The translations under genes and the position numbers were made by a program. Source: Bilophila sp964538355 (lineage in GTDB: Bacteria > Desulfobacterota > Desulfovibrionia > Desulfovibrionales > Desulfovibrionaceae). Taken from it: a DNA stretch of 64,000 nt. The stretch spans positions 112,660 through 176,659 of the forward strand of contig CAZIFC010000003.1 in the NCBI GenBank assembly GCA_964538355.1, given 5' to 3'. Numbering within the stretch: the first letter of the stretch is position 1; each line of letters starts with the position of its first letter. Positions 16,443 to 25,223 of the stretch are shown in pieces. A model generated the notes under the pieces. The model searched no databases and had not been told where the DNA came from. It saw only the letters and a list, made by a program, of their open reading frames with translations.

Positions 16443-17033
16443 CTACTCTTCGCCCATGATAATCTTGCGCGTAACGTCAATCAGGGTCGGGTCAGAGCTG
16501 CTGTTGCGGCACTGCTCAAGCACGGCCGCCACATCCTCGCGGAAGGTATCGAGGTGGACCCCCTGATTCTGATCGGCCTCTTCGTTTTCAGCCAGCTCCG
16601 ATTCCAGATAGCCCTGTGTCCAGAGCATCGCCCGCACCACATCATTCCGGCTGGAAAAACCGTTGAGATCGGAACACCGCAGCTCGCCGCCGCCCTCGGG
16701 GACATCGTACTGCACGATATCCAGCACATCATCCAGCGGCTTTGCCGGACTTTTCGCACAGGCGGCGAGGATGCCCGCCTCGAAATTCTTGACGGCTCCG
16801 GATACGAAGACGGTACTGGAGCCTTCCGCAGAATAGCCCTCAAGGTAGGCGGTGACGAGATTGCGCGTCTCGGGATTGAGCGCGGCATACTGGCGGCAGG
16901 ACATCGCAAAGGGGTCAATGTCGTTGCCCATGCCCTTCATGGAAAAATCGCTGAAATCATCCTGCGCCAAGGCATTCGGCGCGGCGACGGCTGCGGACAG
17001 GAAAAGGCACGCGGACAGGAAAAGGCGTTTCAT
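16443..17033 (-). CDS. Periplasmic protein with two tandem HdeA-like domains
   Basis: 196 residues from the ATG at 17033, preceded by GGAGGAG. A signal peptide (MKRLFLSACLFLSAAVAA, cleavage near ALA-QDD) is clear. The mature protein has two similar units. The first is SCRQYAALNPETRNLVTAYLEGY with a second Cys in LAACAKSP. The second is RCSDLNGFSSRNDVVRAMLWTQGYLE with a second Cys in LEQCRNSSSDP. The spacing Cys, helix ending in GY, then Cys about 45-60 residues later is like the acid-stress chaperone HdeA/HdeB, whose fold is pinned by one disulfide. A role in periplasmic acid protection is an inference. Confidence 0.6.
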   Translation of the reverse strand: MKRLFLSACLFLSAAVAAPNALAQDDFSDFSMKGMGNDIDPFAMSCRQYAALNPETRNLVTAYLEGYSAEGSSTVFVSGAVKNFEAGILAACAKSPAKPLDDVLDIVQYDVPEGGGELRCSDLNGFSSRNDVVRAMLWTQGYLESELAENEEADQNQGVHLDTFREDVAAVLEQCRNSSSDPTLIDVTRKIIMGEE

Positions 17034-17194
17034 AGACGCTCCTCCGAAAGAAGCGGGCGGGCCGGAAAAGCCCTGTTCGGGAATACGCCGGAACCGTTCC
17101 GACGCCTGCGGCACCATGCCGCGGGAGCTGGGAGTACCGCAAGTTCCTTCCGTTGTCCAGATGCCTTTATCACAAAATAAATCAGCCGATTAAA

Positions 17195-17236
17195 AAGGCC
17201 TTGGGAAACAGGGCCGCCCTGTTTTTCCAAGGCCTT
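17195..17236 (-). terminator. Terminator downstream of the polysaccharide deacetylase gene
   Basis: Imperfect inverted repeat AAGGCCTTGGGAAACAGGG / CCCTGTTTTTCCAAGGCCTT with a T-run on the minus strand. Its T-tail orientation fits termination of the 17253-18224 gene. Confidence 0.75.
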
Positions 17237-17252
17237 TCGGCAAGCGTTTCCG

Positions 17253-18224
17253 CTATGCTCCTGCCCCTTTGCTGACATACAGGCCAGGCAGGGACTCCAG
17301 CACATCCTTCTGGAAATCCGCCAGCGGATCAATGGGCGTATAGGCCCTCCCCTGCGCCGTTTTTTGGGAGGCGTAGGCAAAGGACCCGATGCATACCCGC
17401 GGAATATGGAACGGATCGCACAACAGCCCTCCGCCGTAGCCGCAGGCGGGGATGGATTCGTAACGCCCTTCCCGGACGCCGGGAAACGCGAGTACGGCAC
17501 CCTTGAATCCCATGCGCCGCAGCTCCTCGACGCCTTCCGGCTTCGGAAGCTCGCCGTAAGGATAGGCCAGAACGGGAACAACCCGCTCCAGAATCCCCTG
17601 CGCCGCGAAATCGTCCATCTGCTCCTGCATCAGGCTCCTGACCTGCTCCGCGCCCATGCCCGTCATCCGCCTGTGGCTGCGGGTGTGGTAGCCGATTTCC
17701 AGACCGGGCCAGCGGCCAAGGCGATCCATGACGCGGGGGAGCGGCTCATAGTTCCCGAAATAGCCTTCGACCTTTTTCGTATAGCGATCGTCCCCCACGG
17801 CGGCGATGAAAAAGGTGGCCCGGGGCATCCTGCCCGAACCCGACAGCGATTCCGCAAAGATGTCCACAAACGATCGGGCGTTGCGCTGCTGTTCGTGCTG
17901 CGCCGTGGCTTGGGAAAACACGATGCTCCGGTGGGCGTCGTCCGCCGTGATGCCGACGGGCTTCATCCCCCTGGGGACCATGCCGTCCACCTTCCCGTCG
18001 AGGATATCGGTCATGTTCACCGGGCAAAAGCCCTGCTTCCAGAGCGCATCGAACAGCGCGGCGAGCTGGCCTGAGCCGATATCTTCAGGAAATGCCGGCG
18101 TATCGACCACCTTGTGGAACATGAGCACGGGAATCGCCGCCCCGCTCCGGGACAATCCGGGAACGGGGACAAGAGCCAGGGCCAAACCCGCGCCCAGGCC
18201 GCGCAGAAACATACGGCGGTGCAT
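17253..18224 (-). CDS. Polysaccharide deacetylase family protein, probably Tat-exported
   Basis: 323 residues from the ATG at 18224 (GAGGAGG upstream). The N-terminus MHRRMFLRGLGAGLALALV matches a twin-arginine signal (RRxFLR plus hydrophobic stretch). The mature domain resembles family 4 carbohydrate esterases: IPVLMFHKVV, GITADDAHRS (metal/base aspartates), RATFFIAAVGDD, and EIGYHTRSHRRM (His pair HxxxH). It may deacetylate a cell-wall or exopolysaccharide in the periplasm. Some family members of this length are lipid A or poly-GlcNAc enzymes; the substrate cannot be told. Confidence 0.82.
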   Translation of the reverse strand: MHRRMFLRGLGAGLALALVPVPGLSRSGAAIPVLMFHKVVDTPAFPEDIGSGQLAALFDALWKQGFCPVNMTDILDGKVDGMVPRGMKPVGITADDAHRSIVFSQATAQHEQQRNARSFVDIFAESLSGSGRMPRATFFIAAVGDDRYTKKVEGYFGNYEPLPRVMDRLGRWPGLEIGYHTRSHRRMTGMGAEQVRSLMQEQMDDFAAQGILERVVPVLAYPYGELPKPEGVEELRRMGFKGAVLAFPGVREGRYESIPACGYGGGLLCDPFHIPRVCIGSFAYASQKTAQGRAYTPIDPLADFQKDVLESLPGLYVSKGAGA

Positions 18225-18250
18225 GACTGCCTCCTCTAGCGTTCGGATAC

Positions 18251-18290
18251 AAAAAGGCACCCTCCTCCCGAAAGGGAAACGGAGGATGCC
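18251..18290 (-). terminator. Terminator after the outer-membrane barrel gene
   Basis: On the minus strand, GGCATCCTCC pairs with GGAGGGTGCC (one G-U) and is followed by TTTTT. It separates the 18311-19189 gene from the polysaccharide deacetylase gene. Confidence 0.75.
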
Positions 18291-18310
18291 GAAAGCCGCG
18301 CCTACAGCCT

Positions 18311-19189
18311 CTAGAAGCTGTAGCTTGCGCGAAACACCGCACCCACCGCGCGGTCGACATCGGTCTTGGAAAATTCATCTCCGCCCTTGTCATACAGGCG
18401 AAGCTGGCGATCAAACAGCATTTCCGCGCCGACGGTGAGCTTCAGGTTCTCAATCGGGGTGATGTCGAGGTATGCGCCGCCCGTGTAGCCGGACTCTTCC
18501 ACATAGCCCTTTCTGGAGACGTTGCTGTTGTTGGCGAGCCGGTAGATGTCGCGATCCCATCGGGCCGCCAGGCGTGCGGCAAGGAAATCATTGAAGCGGT
18601 ACTGCACCCGCGTTGCCGGAAAGCCGACAGAGGCGGACAGGCCGTAATCCATTTCGTTGCGCCATTCCATGCCGATCATGGGCAGCACCAGCGGACGCAC
18701 CGGAGAAATCAGCCCCGCCGCGCCAACATGGAACTTCCAGTCATAAGACGGCATGAACGTCAGGCCGCCACGGGGCGCAAAGGTGAAGGAATCCCACATT
18801 TCGTCTTCAAAGCCGGAAAGGATCGTGCCGGAGGCAAACCAGCCCAGGGTATCGTTGAACATGCCGTCAAAGGACGCGTCCAGAGACAGCTTGTGCAGCG
18901 TATGCCACGGAGTCCCCTTGCTGAAATGCACCGAATTGGCATGGCTCCAGCTGTATTCCGACTGCTTGTAGGCCAGCGTGAACCACTTGTACCCGGCAGA
19001 GACGCCCGATTCCGTCTTGGAATACGCTCCGCCCTCGTCCGTATCGGCCTTTTCATAGCCCTGCGTGTATACGTTGAACCGGGGGCCGTCCGGCTGTTCG
19101 GCCCGTGCGGTTTCCGGCATGGCAAACGCCGTCAGAGCCGCCAGGCACACGGCGACAGTCAACCCTTTGAGCACGCTTTCAATCTTCAT
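18311..19189 (-). CDS. Outer-membrane beta-barrel protein
   Basis: 292 residues from the ATG at 19189 (GGAGT upstream). A signal peptide (MKIESVLKGLTVAVCLAALTAF, cleavage near ARA-EQ) is followed by alternating polar/aromatic beta-strand segments such as GVSAGYKWFTLAYKQSEYSW and RVQYRFNDFLAARLAARWDRD. The chain ends in RASYSF, the terminal-Phe signature used for outer-membrane insertion. It is probably a small porin-like or surface barrel of about 12 strands. The function is unknown, and a longer in-frame upstream extension is rejected because it lacks a signal peptide at its start. Confidence 0.75.
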   Translation of the reverse strand: MKIESVLKGLTVAVCLAALTAFAMPETARAEQPDGPRFNVYTQGYEKADTDEGGAYSKTESGVSAGYKWFTLAYKQSEYSWSHANSVHFSKGTPWHTLHKLSLDASFDGMFNDTLGWFASGTILSGFEDEMWDSFTFAPRGGLTFMPSYDWKFHVGAAGLISPVRPLVLPMIGMEWRNEMDYGLSASVGFPATRVQYRFNDFLAARLAARWDRDIYRLANNSNVSRKGYVEESGYTGGAYLDITPIENLKLTVGAEMLFDRQLRLYDKGGDEFSKTDVDRAVGAVFRASYSF

Positions 19190-19507
19190 GATGACTCCGT
19201 CTGTTTCTTCAAAAAATGGATCTCGCCGATACCGGAACCCCTCCCGCACTGCGGCATGGATTCCAGCCTCACGGCAACGCATGTACAGTATAATATACGG
19301 AAAAAGCACGGCTTGTATACCCCTGTAGCCCTCTTTGCCCAACCCCGGACGCGCCCTGCCTTTCCTGCCCGCGGGCGGCGGGAAGGATGCCCGGAAGCCG
19401 GCTTTGCCCGCATGAGGTACCTTTTGCCTTTTTGGGGCTTCGGGGTTACAGTGCCGCTCAACGCTGGAGCCCGCCAACGGCTCTCCAATTTATTTTGAGG
19501 TACATCT
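19190..19507. promoter_or_regulatory. 318-base divergent intergenic region (barrel gene / proS)
   Basis: No gene seen. It must hold promoters for both directions. A TATAAT lies at 19289-19294, within an AT-rich patch that reads similarly on both strands, but no convincing -35 box was found at the right distance. TGAGG before the ATG at 19508 is the proS ribosome binding site. Confidence 0.4.
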
Positions 19508-21232
19508 ATGCGCTGGAGTCAATGGTACATCCCCACTTTGAAAGAAGCCCCCGGTGACGCAGAAGTCATCAGCCACAAGCTGCTGATCCGCGCGGGCATG
19601 ATCCGCAAGCTCACTTCCGGCATCTACACCTGGCTGCCCCTCGGCCTGCGGACGCTGAACAAGGCCGCCAACATCGTCCGGGACGAAATGAACCGCGCCG
19701 GCGCGCAGGAAATCCTCATGCCGACCGTGCAGCCCGCCGACCTGTGGCGCGAATCCGGCCGCTGGGACCACTACGGCAAGGAACTGCTCCGCTTCAAGGA
19801 TCGGCACGAGCGCGACTACTGCCTCGGACCCACGCACGAGGAAGTCGTCACCGATCTCATCCGCGGCGAAGTGCGCTCCTACCGTCAGCTTCCCATGAAT
19901 CTGTACCAGATCCAGACCAAGTTCCGCGACGAGATCCGTCCCCGCTTCGGCCTGATGCGCGGACGCGAATTCCTGATGAAGGACGCCTACTCCTTTGACA
20001 GGGACGACGCGGGCGCGGACATCAGCTACAAGAAGATGTTCGAGGCGTACAAAAAGATTTTCAGCCGCATGGCGTTGCAGTTCCGCCCCGTGGAAGCCGA
20101 CTCCGGCTCTATCGGCGGCAACTTCTCGCACGAATTCATGGTGCTGGCCGAAACAGGCGAGGACACCATCGCCTACTGCACCGGATGCGACTGGTCCGCC
20201 AACATCGAACGCGCCGCCGTGCTGCCTCCGGCTGCGGCCTGTGACACCCCCTGCCCCGCCATCGAGGAAGTGCTCACCCCGGATCAGCACACCATCGAAG
20301 AGGTATGCGGCTTCCTGAAGGTTCCGGCTGCCCAGCTCATCAAGACGCTCATTTATGTGGTGGACGGCAAGCCCGTCGCCGCCCTCGTGCGCGGCGACCG
20401 CGAGCTGAACGAAATCAAGCTGAAGAACTTCTTCAAGGCTGACGAGGTGGTTCTGGCCTCTCCCGAACAGGTCACCCAGTGGACCAACGCCCCCGTGGGC
20501 TTTGCCGGGCCTGTGGGCTTCACCGCCGGAGCCATCGTCGCCGACCATGAACTCATGGCCGGAAACGACTGGATTGCCGGAGCCAACAAGGGCGACACCC
20601 ACATCCTGCATGTCGATCTCAAGCGCGACGTTCCGAACTTCGCCTATGCCGATCTCCGCGCCATCGCCGAAGGGGACGTCTGCCCCCGCTGCGGCAAGCC
20701 GGTGGCCTTCGCCAAGGGTATCGAAGTGGGCCACGTCTTCAAGCTCGGCACCAAATATTCCAAGGCCCTCAACGCCATCTATCTTGATGAGAACGGCAAG
20801 GAACAGACCATGATCATGGGCTGTTACGGCATCGGCGTTTCCCGCGTGGTCGCGGCCTGCATCGAGCAGAACAACGACCGCGACGGCATCGCCTTCCCCC
20901 CGCCGCTCGCGCCTTTCGATCTGGAACTGCTCAACCTTGATCCCAAGAACGACGACACCGCAGCCAAGGCCGAAGAGCTGTATGCGACGCTCACCGGCAT
21001 GGGACTCGACGTACTGCTCGACGACCGCGAAGAACGCCCCGGCGTGAAGTTCAAGGACGCCGACCTCCTCGGCCTGCCCATGCAGGTCGTCCTCGGCGGC
21101 AAGGGGCTGGCCCGCGGCATCGTGGAAGTGAAGAACCGCAAGACCGGCGAAAAGGGCGAGCTGCCCGTGGAAGGCTTTGTCGAAGCCTTTGCCGAGTGGC
21201 GCAAGGGCGTCCTCGCCAGCTGGGGCATGTAG
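19508..21232 (+). CDS. proS: Proline--tRNA ligase
   Basis: 574 residues, the usual bacterial length. Class II motifs are present: GIYTWLPLGLRTLNKAANIVRDEM (motif 1), TKFRDEIRPRFGLMRGREF (motif 2) and GCYGIGVSRVVAA (motif 3). An inserted YbaK-like editing domain (about residues 225-390, with TIEEVCGFLKVPAAQLIKTL) removes mischarged Ala-tRNA(Pro). The C-terminal anticodon-binding domain contains VLLDDREERPGVKFKDADLLG. Charges tRNA(Pro) in the cytosol. No T-box leader was seen upstream. Confidence 0.97.
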   Translation: MRWSQWYIPTLKEAPGDAEVISHKLLIRAGMIRKLTSGIYTWLPLGLRTLNKAANIVRDEMNRAGAQEILMPTVQPADLWRESGRWDHYGKELLRFKDRHERDYCLGPTHEEVVTDLIRGEVRSYRQLPMNLYQIQTKFRDEIRPRFGLMRGREFLMKDAYSFDRDDAGADISYKKMFEAYKKIFSRMALQFRPVEADSGSIGGNFSHEFMVLAETGEDTIAYCTGCDWSANIERAAVLPPAAACDTPCPAIEEVLTPDQHTIEEVCGFLKVPAAQLIKTLIYVVDGKPVAALVRGDRELNEIKLKNFFKADEVVLASPEQVTQWTNAPVGFAGPVGFTAGAIVADHELMAGNDWIAGANKGDTHILHVDLKRDVPNFAYADLRAIAEGDVCPRCGKPVAFAKGIEVGHVFKLGTKYSKALNAIYLDENGKEQTMIMGCYGIGVSRVVAACIEQNNDRDGIAFPPPLAPFDLELLNLDPKNDDTAAKAEELYATLTGMGLDVLLDDREERPGVKFKDADLLGLPMQVVLGGKGLARGIVEVKNRKTGEKGELPVEGFVEAFAEWRKGVLASWGM

Positions 21233-21243
21233 CTGAGTACCCT

Positions 21244-21296
21244 TTGGGGAGGGGAAAGGAACCCTTTTAAAGAAGGGCTTCCCTACCCTTCCCAAA
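21244..21296 (+). terminator. Probable terminator after proS
   Basis: Imperfect G/A-rich against C/T-rich inverted repeat just after the stop (GGGGAGGGGAAAGG... paired with ...TTCCCTACCCTTCCC, inner ACCCTT/AAGGG(C)). No strong T-run follows, so efficiency is uncertain. Confidence 0.5.
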
Positions 21297-21371
21297 ACCC
21301 CATCCCCTCATCCTCCTGAGGCTTTCAACGTTTGAGGCCAAAAAACAGGATGAGGCAAGGCATTTTTTCCA

Positions 21372-21408
21372 CATGGCGATGAGGCGGCCTTGCCGTTTCA
21401 TCGCCATG
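21372..21408. repeat. Perfect 11-base inverted repeat upstream of xseA
   Basis: CATGGCGATGA (21372-21382) and TCATCGCCATG (21398-21408) form a perfect stem with a 15-base loop in the 308-base proS-xseA gap. No T-run; it may be an extra transcript-end structure or a leader hairpin. Confidence 0.5.
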
Positions 21409-21464
21409 CCGCATAAAGCCCGATTCCGGGCGAACGAAACACCCATCACCCGCCCCGGCTCACA

Positions 21465-21540
21465 ACATGCCGGGCCAAGGGGCGGCCCGCCCCTTGCGGG
21501 TACAGGGCGGAGCTTTGTCCGCCGGAGGCCCCATCCCCTC
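21465..21540. repeat. GC-rich intergenic palindromic element
   Basis: Contains CCAAGGGGCGGCCCGCCCCTTG and GGGCGGAGC...GTCCGCC followed by GGAGGCCCC. The same closing words (CGCCGGAGGCCCC followed by a C/T-rich stretch) occur in the element at 40584-40655, marking the two as copies of one repeat. The GGAGG here may double as the xseA ribosome binding site. Confidence 0.55.
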
Positions 21541-23013
21541 ATGTCCATCCTCACCGTCCGCCAGCTGACCGAGCGCATCAGGGACGCCGTGGAAAACGGC
21601 TTTCCCTACGTCTGGGTGCGCGGCGAGGTAACCAATGTCTCCCGCCCCTCTTCCGGGCATCTCTATTTTTCGCTGAAGGATGAACACGCGCTGCTCCAGG
21701 CCGTCTGGTTCAAGGGCAGCCAGAAAGAGCGCGAAACCTTCGATCCGCTGACCGGGGAAGTCTTCGAGGACGGCCCGCGCGTCAGCCTTGCCGAAACCCT
21801 GAGGAACGGGCAACAGATCATCTGCGCGGGAAGGCTGACCGTCTATGCCCCGCGCGGAGGCTACCAGCTTGTCGTCGATCTGGCGCAGGACAGCGGAGAG
21901 GGACAGCTTTATCTGGAGCTGGAAGCCCTCAAACGCCGCCTTGCGGAAAAGGGCTACTTCAGCATCGAGCGCAAGCGCGCGCTCCCCGAGCATCCCCGGC
22001 GCGTAAGCGTCATCACCGCGCCGTCCGGAGCCGCCATCCGGGATTTTCTCAGGCTGGCCGGAGAACGCGGCACAGGCTGCGAAATCCGCATCCACCCCGT
22101 CCCCGTACAGGGGGAGGATGCCCCGGCCCGCATTGCCGAGGCCCTGAACGACGAAAACCGCCGGGGCTGGGCCGAAACGCTGGTGCTCATCCGCGGCGGC
22201 GGCTCACTACAGGATCTGTGGGCCTTCAACGACGAGCGCGTGGCGGAAGCCGTCTACCGTTCCGCCATCCCGGTGGTCGCGGGCATCGGGCACGAGGTCG
22301 ATACCTCCATCGCGGACATGGTGGCGGATCTCCGCGCCGCCACGCCGAGCCATGCGGCCCAGCTGCTCTGGCCGGAACGCCAATGGTACGTTCAGTTGAC
22401 GGATGATCTGGAAACAGCCCTGCACGAGGCTCTGGAACGTCGCCTTGCCGAAAAAGCCGGGACCATTGACGCTGCCGACCGCGCCCTGAAGTGGCTCTCG
22501 CCGGAGCGGGGCCTTGCCCGGCTGGAAGAACGTTTCGGCGCACTGGCGCAGCGGCTCCGCCTTTCCCTGCCGCAAAAGCTGAACCACGCCGATTCCGGGC
22601 TGCGCCTTCTGGAAACGGCCCTCCGCCGCCAGGCTGATCCCCGTGCGCTGGAGGCCCGGCTGGAGCAAGTCGATATGCTGGAATACCGGCAAAGGCAGGC
22701 CATGTCCGCCCGGCTTGCCCTTGCGGAACAGCCGCTGGAGCGGGCTTGCGCCGGACTGGCGGAGGGCTTCGGCAAGGCCTGTGAAACACGGGAGCACAGG
22801 CTCGAACGGCTGGAACTCCGGCTGCACGGGCTGGATCCCGAGGCTCCGCTGGAACGGGGCTACGCCTATGCTCTGACGGAGGACGGAAGCTTTCTCCGCA
22901 CCATCCGCGATGTACGGCCGGGCATGGCCCTGACCGTCAAACTCCGCGACGGCGAGGCGGATGCCCGCGTTACCGCCGTCCGGGAACAGGGAGACAATCA
23001 TGCTCTTTCATAA
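21541..23013 (+). CDS. xseA: Exodeoxyribonuclease VII large subunit
   Basis: 490 residues from the ATG at 21541. An upstream in-frame extension through the repeat element is rejected. The N-terminal OB-fold nucleic-acid-binding domain (SILTVRQLTERIRDAVENGF, VWVRGEVTN) is followed by the catalytic domain with ERRVSVITAPSGAA-like and RGGGSLQDLWAFND motifs, then VAGIGHEVDTSIADMVADLRAATPSHAA. A long coiled-coil region follows, ending in PLERGYAYA. It degrades single-stranded DNA with XseB, whose gene lies two genes downstream. The end overlaps the M23 gene by 14 bases. Confidence 0.95.
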   Translation: MSILTVRQLTERIRDAVENGFPYVWVRGEVTNVSRPSSGHLYFSLKDEHALLQAVWFKGSQKERETFDPLTGEVFEDGPRVSLAETLRNGQQIICAGRLTVYAPRGGYQLVVDLAQDSGEGQLYLELEALKRRLAEKGYFSIERKRALPEHPRRVSVITAPSGAAIRDFLRLAGERGTGCEIRIHPVPVQGEDAPARIAEALNDENRRGWAETLVLIRGGGSLQDLWAFNDERVAEAVYRSAIPVVAGIGHEVDTSIADMVADLRAATPSHAAQLLWPERQWYVQLTDDLETALHEALERRLAEKAGTIDAADRALKWLSPERGLARLEERFGALAQRLRLSLPQKLNHADSGLRLLETALRRQADPRALEARLEQVDMLEYRQRQAMSARLALAEQPLERACAGLAEGFGKACETREHRLERLELRLHGLDPEAPLERGYAYALTEDGSFLRTIRDVRPGMALTVKLRDGEADARVTAVREQGDNHALS

Positions 23014-23866
23014 TCGCCGGACCCTTCCGGCCCTTTTGCTGACGGCGGCCCTCTTGCTTGCGGCCTGCGGAAGCACGCTCGCGGCCTCTCTGACCATTCA
23101 TGCCCCGGAAGACGCACGGCAGGGAACCGCCATTCGGATCAGGGTCGTCATCGACGAACAGCTTCCCGCCGTCTCCTTCACATGGCTCGGGAAAAAGCTT
23201 TCCGCGCCCACGGTGGCGGAAGGCGGCAGCCGCATCGCCGAAGTGCTGCTTCCCGTTCCGGTGGCTGCGGACAAGGATCTGGTTGTGCAGGCTTCCGCCG
23301 GAACGCTGAGCGGCAAGGCCACCGTCAGGGTGCTCAAGGTCAACTGGCCCCAGCAACAGATCTCGGTAGACAAAAAGTATGTGACGCCGCCCAGGAAGAT
23401 CATGAAGCGCATCGAATCCGAGCGCAAGCTCTCCGCCGAGGTCATCGGCAGGGTGACGCCCGAACGCTACTGGCGCGGCACCTTCCACCGTCCCGTACCC
23501 GGTGCGGTGACCAGCGGTTTCGGCGGCAAGCGGATGTTCAACGGCGAGATGCGCTCCTACCACCGCGGGGTGGATCTTCGCGGAGCACAGGGCACGCCTA
23601 TCGTCGCCCTGGCGGATGGGCGGATCGCCCTTGCCCAGAATATGTATTTTGCGGGAAATACCGTCTATATCGATCACGGGCAGGGGGTTGTCAGCACCTA
23701 CGCGCACATGTCCCGCATCGACGTGAAGCCCGGCGAAACGGTCAAGGCGGGCCAGCAGATCGGCCTTGTCGGAGCCACCGGCCGCGTCACCGGGCCGCAT
23801 CTGCATCTTGGGGTCAACATCCTCGGAGTCGCGGTCGATCCCCTTTCCCTCCTCTCCAAACGCTAG
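23000..23866 (+). CDS. M23-family peptidase, probable lipoprotein (murein endopeptidase/LytM type)
   Basis: 288 residues from the ATG at 23000 (GGGAGACAATC upstream). The N-terminus has a lipobox, LLLAACGS, so the mature protein is probably lipid-anchored. A beta-sandwich-like N-terminal region is followed by a LytM domain with YHRGVDLRG (His/Asp zinc ligands, near residue 188) and GPHLHLGV (His pair, near 268). All four zinc ligands appear intact, so peptidoglycan cross-link cleavage is plausible. Its position between xseA and xseB is unusual but the overlap with xseA indicates co-transcription. Confidence 0.9.
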   Translation: MLFHNRRTLPALLLTAALLLAACGSTLAASLTIHAPEDARQGTAIRIRVVIDEQLPAVSFTWLGKKLSAPTVAEGGSRIAEVLLPVPVAADKDLVVQASAGTLSGKATVRVLKVNWPQQQISVDKKYVTPPRKIMKRIESERKLSAEVIGRVTPERYWRGTFHRPVPGAVTSGFGGKRMFNGEMRSYHRGVDLRGAQGTPIVALADGRIALAQNMYFAGNTVYIDHGQGVVSTYAHMSRIDVKPGETVKAGQQIGLVGATGRVTGPHLHLGVNILGVAVDPLSLLSKR

Positions 23867-23876
23867 GAATACGCTC

Positions 23877-24116
23877 ATGGCTGCCAAAAAAAACGTCGTG
23901 CCCTCCTTTGAGGAACGCCTCCGCCGCCTTCAGGATGTCGTAGCCGCCCTTGAAAACGGCGATCTTCCGCTTGAAGACAGTGTGCGGCTCTACAAGGAGG
24001 GGCTGACCCTCTCGCGCTCCTGCCGCGAACAGCTCGAAAAGGCCCGCAACGAAGTTCGCCTGCTGACAGCAGAAGGGACGGAAGCCTTTGACGAAAAGAC
24101 CCTGGAAGAAGCATAG
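23877..24116 (+). CDS. xseB: Exodeoxyribonuclease VII small subunit
   Basis: 79 residues from the ATG at 23877, 10 bases after the M23 gene. Typical family sequence: PSFEERLRRLQDVVAALENGDLPLEDS followed by a helical KEGLTLSRSCREQLEKAR. Forms the 1:n complex with XseA for single-strand DNA exonuclease activity. Followed directly by ispA, as in many bacteria (xseB-ispA-dxs). Confidence 0.93.
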   Translation: MAAKKNVVPSFEERLRRLQDVVAALENGDLPLEDSVRLYKEGLTLSRSCREQLEKARNEVRLLTAEGTEAFDEKTLEEA

Positions 24117-24167
24117 CGAATGGCCTTCCTTCCCGAACGCCCTCCATCAAACAACAAGGAACTTGCC

Positions 24168-25076
24168 GTGACTACCCCTTACGATTCCCAACAGGTCAAA
24201 AAATGCCTCGCCGAACGCGGCGCGCAGGTGGAAGCCTATCTCGCGCACTGCCTCGACAGCATCCCCATGCAGGGCCGTCTCAAGGAAGCCATGTATTACA
24301 GCCTGCTTGCAGGAGGAAAACGCCTCCGTCCCGTGCTGTGCCTGTCCACGGCCTCGCTGTTCGGACTGGACAGCGAAAAGGCCATGCCCTTCGCCGCCGC
24401 GCTGGAAATGATCCACACCTACTCCCTCATCCATGACGACCTGCCCGCCATGGACGATGACGATCTCCGCCGGGGACGCCCCTCCTGCCACAAGGCGTTC
24501 GACGAGGCCACCGCCATTCTCGCCGGCGACGCGCTGCTGACCAACGCCTTTGGCTTCATGGCTTCCGTCGCCGGAGCAATCCCGGCCGAGCGCGTGCTCA
24601 AGGCGTTGTCCGCCGTCTCCTGCGCTGCCGGAGCCGCCGGAATGGTGGGCGGGCAGATCCTCGACATGGACTGCACCGGCAAGACCGACGTTCCGCTGGA
24701 AACCCTGCAAACCCTCCATGCCCTCAAGACAGGCGCGCTGTTCCGGGTGGCCTGCATCAGCGGCGGCCTCCTTGCCGGAGCATCCGAAACCGAACTCGAC
24801 AGCCTGCGGGCCTACGGCGAAGCCCTCGGCGTGACCTTCCAGATTGTGGACGACATCCTCGACGAAACGGCGGATACGGCAACGCTCGGCAAGCCCGTCG
24901 GGAGCGATGCGGAAATGGGCAAGACCACCTACCCCTCCCTGATCGGCCTTGATCGCAGCCGTGAGCTGGCGCAGACCTTCGCGGAAAAGGCCGTTGCCGG
25001 GCTTGGCGGCTTCTCCGGCACGGATGCCGCCTTCCTCAAGGGCCTGGCCCTCATGCTGGTAACCCGAAAGAAATAA
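24168..25076 (+). CDS. ispA: Polyprenyl (farnesyl/geranylgeranyl) diphosphate synthase
   Basis: 302 residues from the GTG at 24168, chosen because CAAGGAAC precedes it. An ATG at 24120, four bases after xseB, would add 16 residues but has no ribosome binding site. Both aspartate-rich motifs are seen: DDLPAMDDDDLRRGRP (first) and DDILDETADTATLGK (second). LLAGGKRLRPVL and GGQILDMD also match. Condenses IPP with DMAPP/GPP to FPP (or GGPP). The small residues before the first aspartate motif are typical of IspA. Confidence 0.92.
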   Translation: MTTPYDSQQVKKCLAERGAQVEAYLAHCLDSIPMQGRLKEAMYYSLLAGGKRLRPVLCLSTASLFGLDSEKAMPFAAALEMIHTYSLIHDDLPAMDDDDLRRGRPSCHKAFDEATAILAGDALLTNAFGFMASVAGAIPAERVLKALSAVSCAAGAAGMVGGQILDMDCTGKTDVPLETLQTLHALKTGALFRVACISGGLLAGASETELDSLRAYGEALGVTFQIVDDILDETADTATLGKPVGSDAEMGKTTYPSLIGLDRSRELAQTFAEKAVAGLGGFSGTDAAFLKGLALMLVTRKK

Positions 25077-25085
25077 CCCGGACCT

Positions 25086-25115
25086 CCCCGCCGGAAAGCA
25101 TCATTGCCGGCGGGG
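25086..25115 (+). terminator. GC-rich hairpin between ispA and dxs
   Basis: CCCCGCCGG (25086-25094) pairs with CCGGCGGGG (25107-25115). Only a weak T-stretch (ACGTTT) follows, so it is more likely an attenuator or mRNA-stability structure than a full stop. Confidence 0.45.
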
Positions 25116-25223
25116 ACGTTTGCCAATTCGCCAGCGTGGAGCTATAAGGAGCGTTCCGCATACACCGCAGGCATGCTCCACCCATCACGCACCGCCTGCC
25201 CCAGACAACAGGAACGCAGCTTC

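Noticed and set aside
19289..19294. TATAAT as a firm promoter for proS or the barrel gene
   Set aside because: No acceptable -35 at 16-18 bases on either strand.
19190..19507. T-box leader ahead of proS
   Set aside because: No T-box bulge sequence or specifier-loop arrangement was seen.
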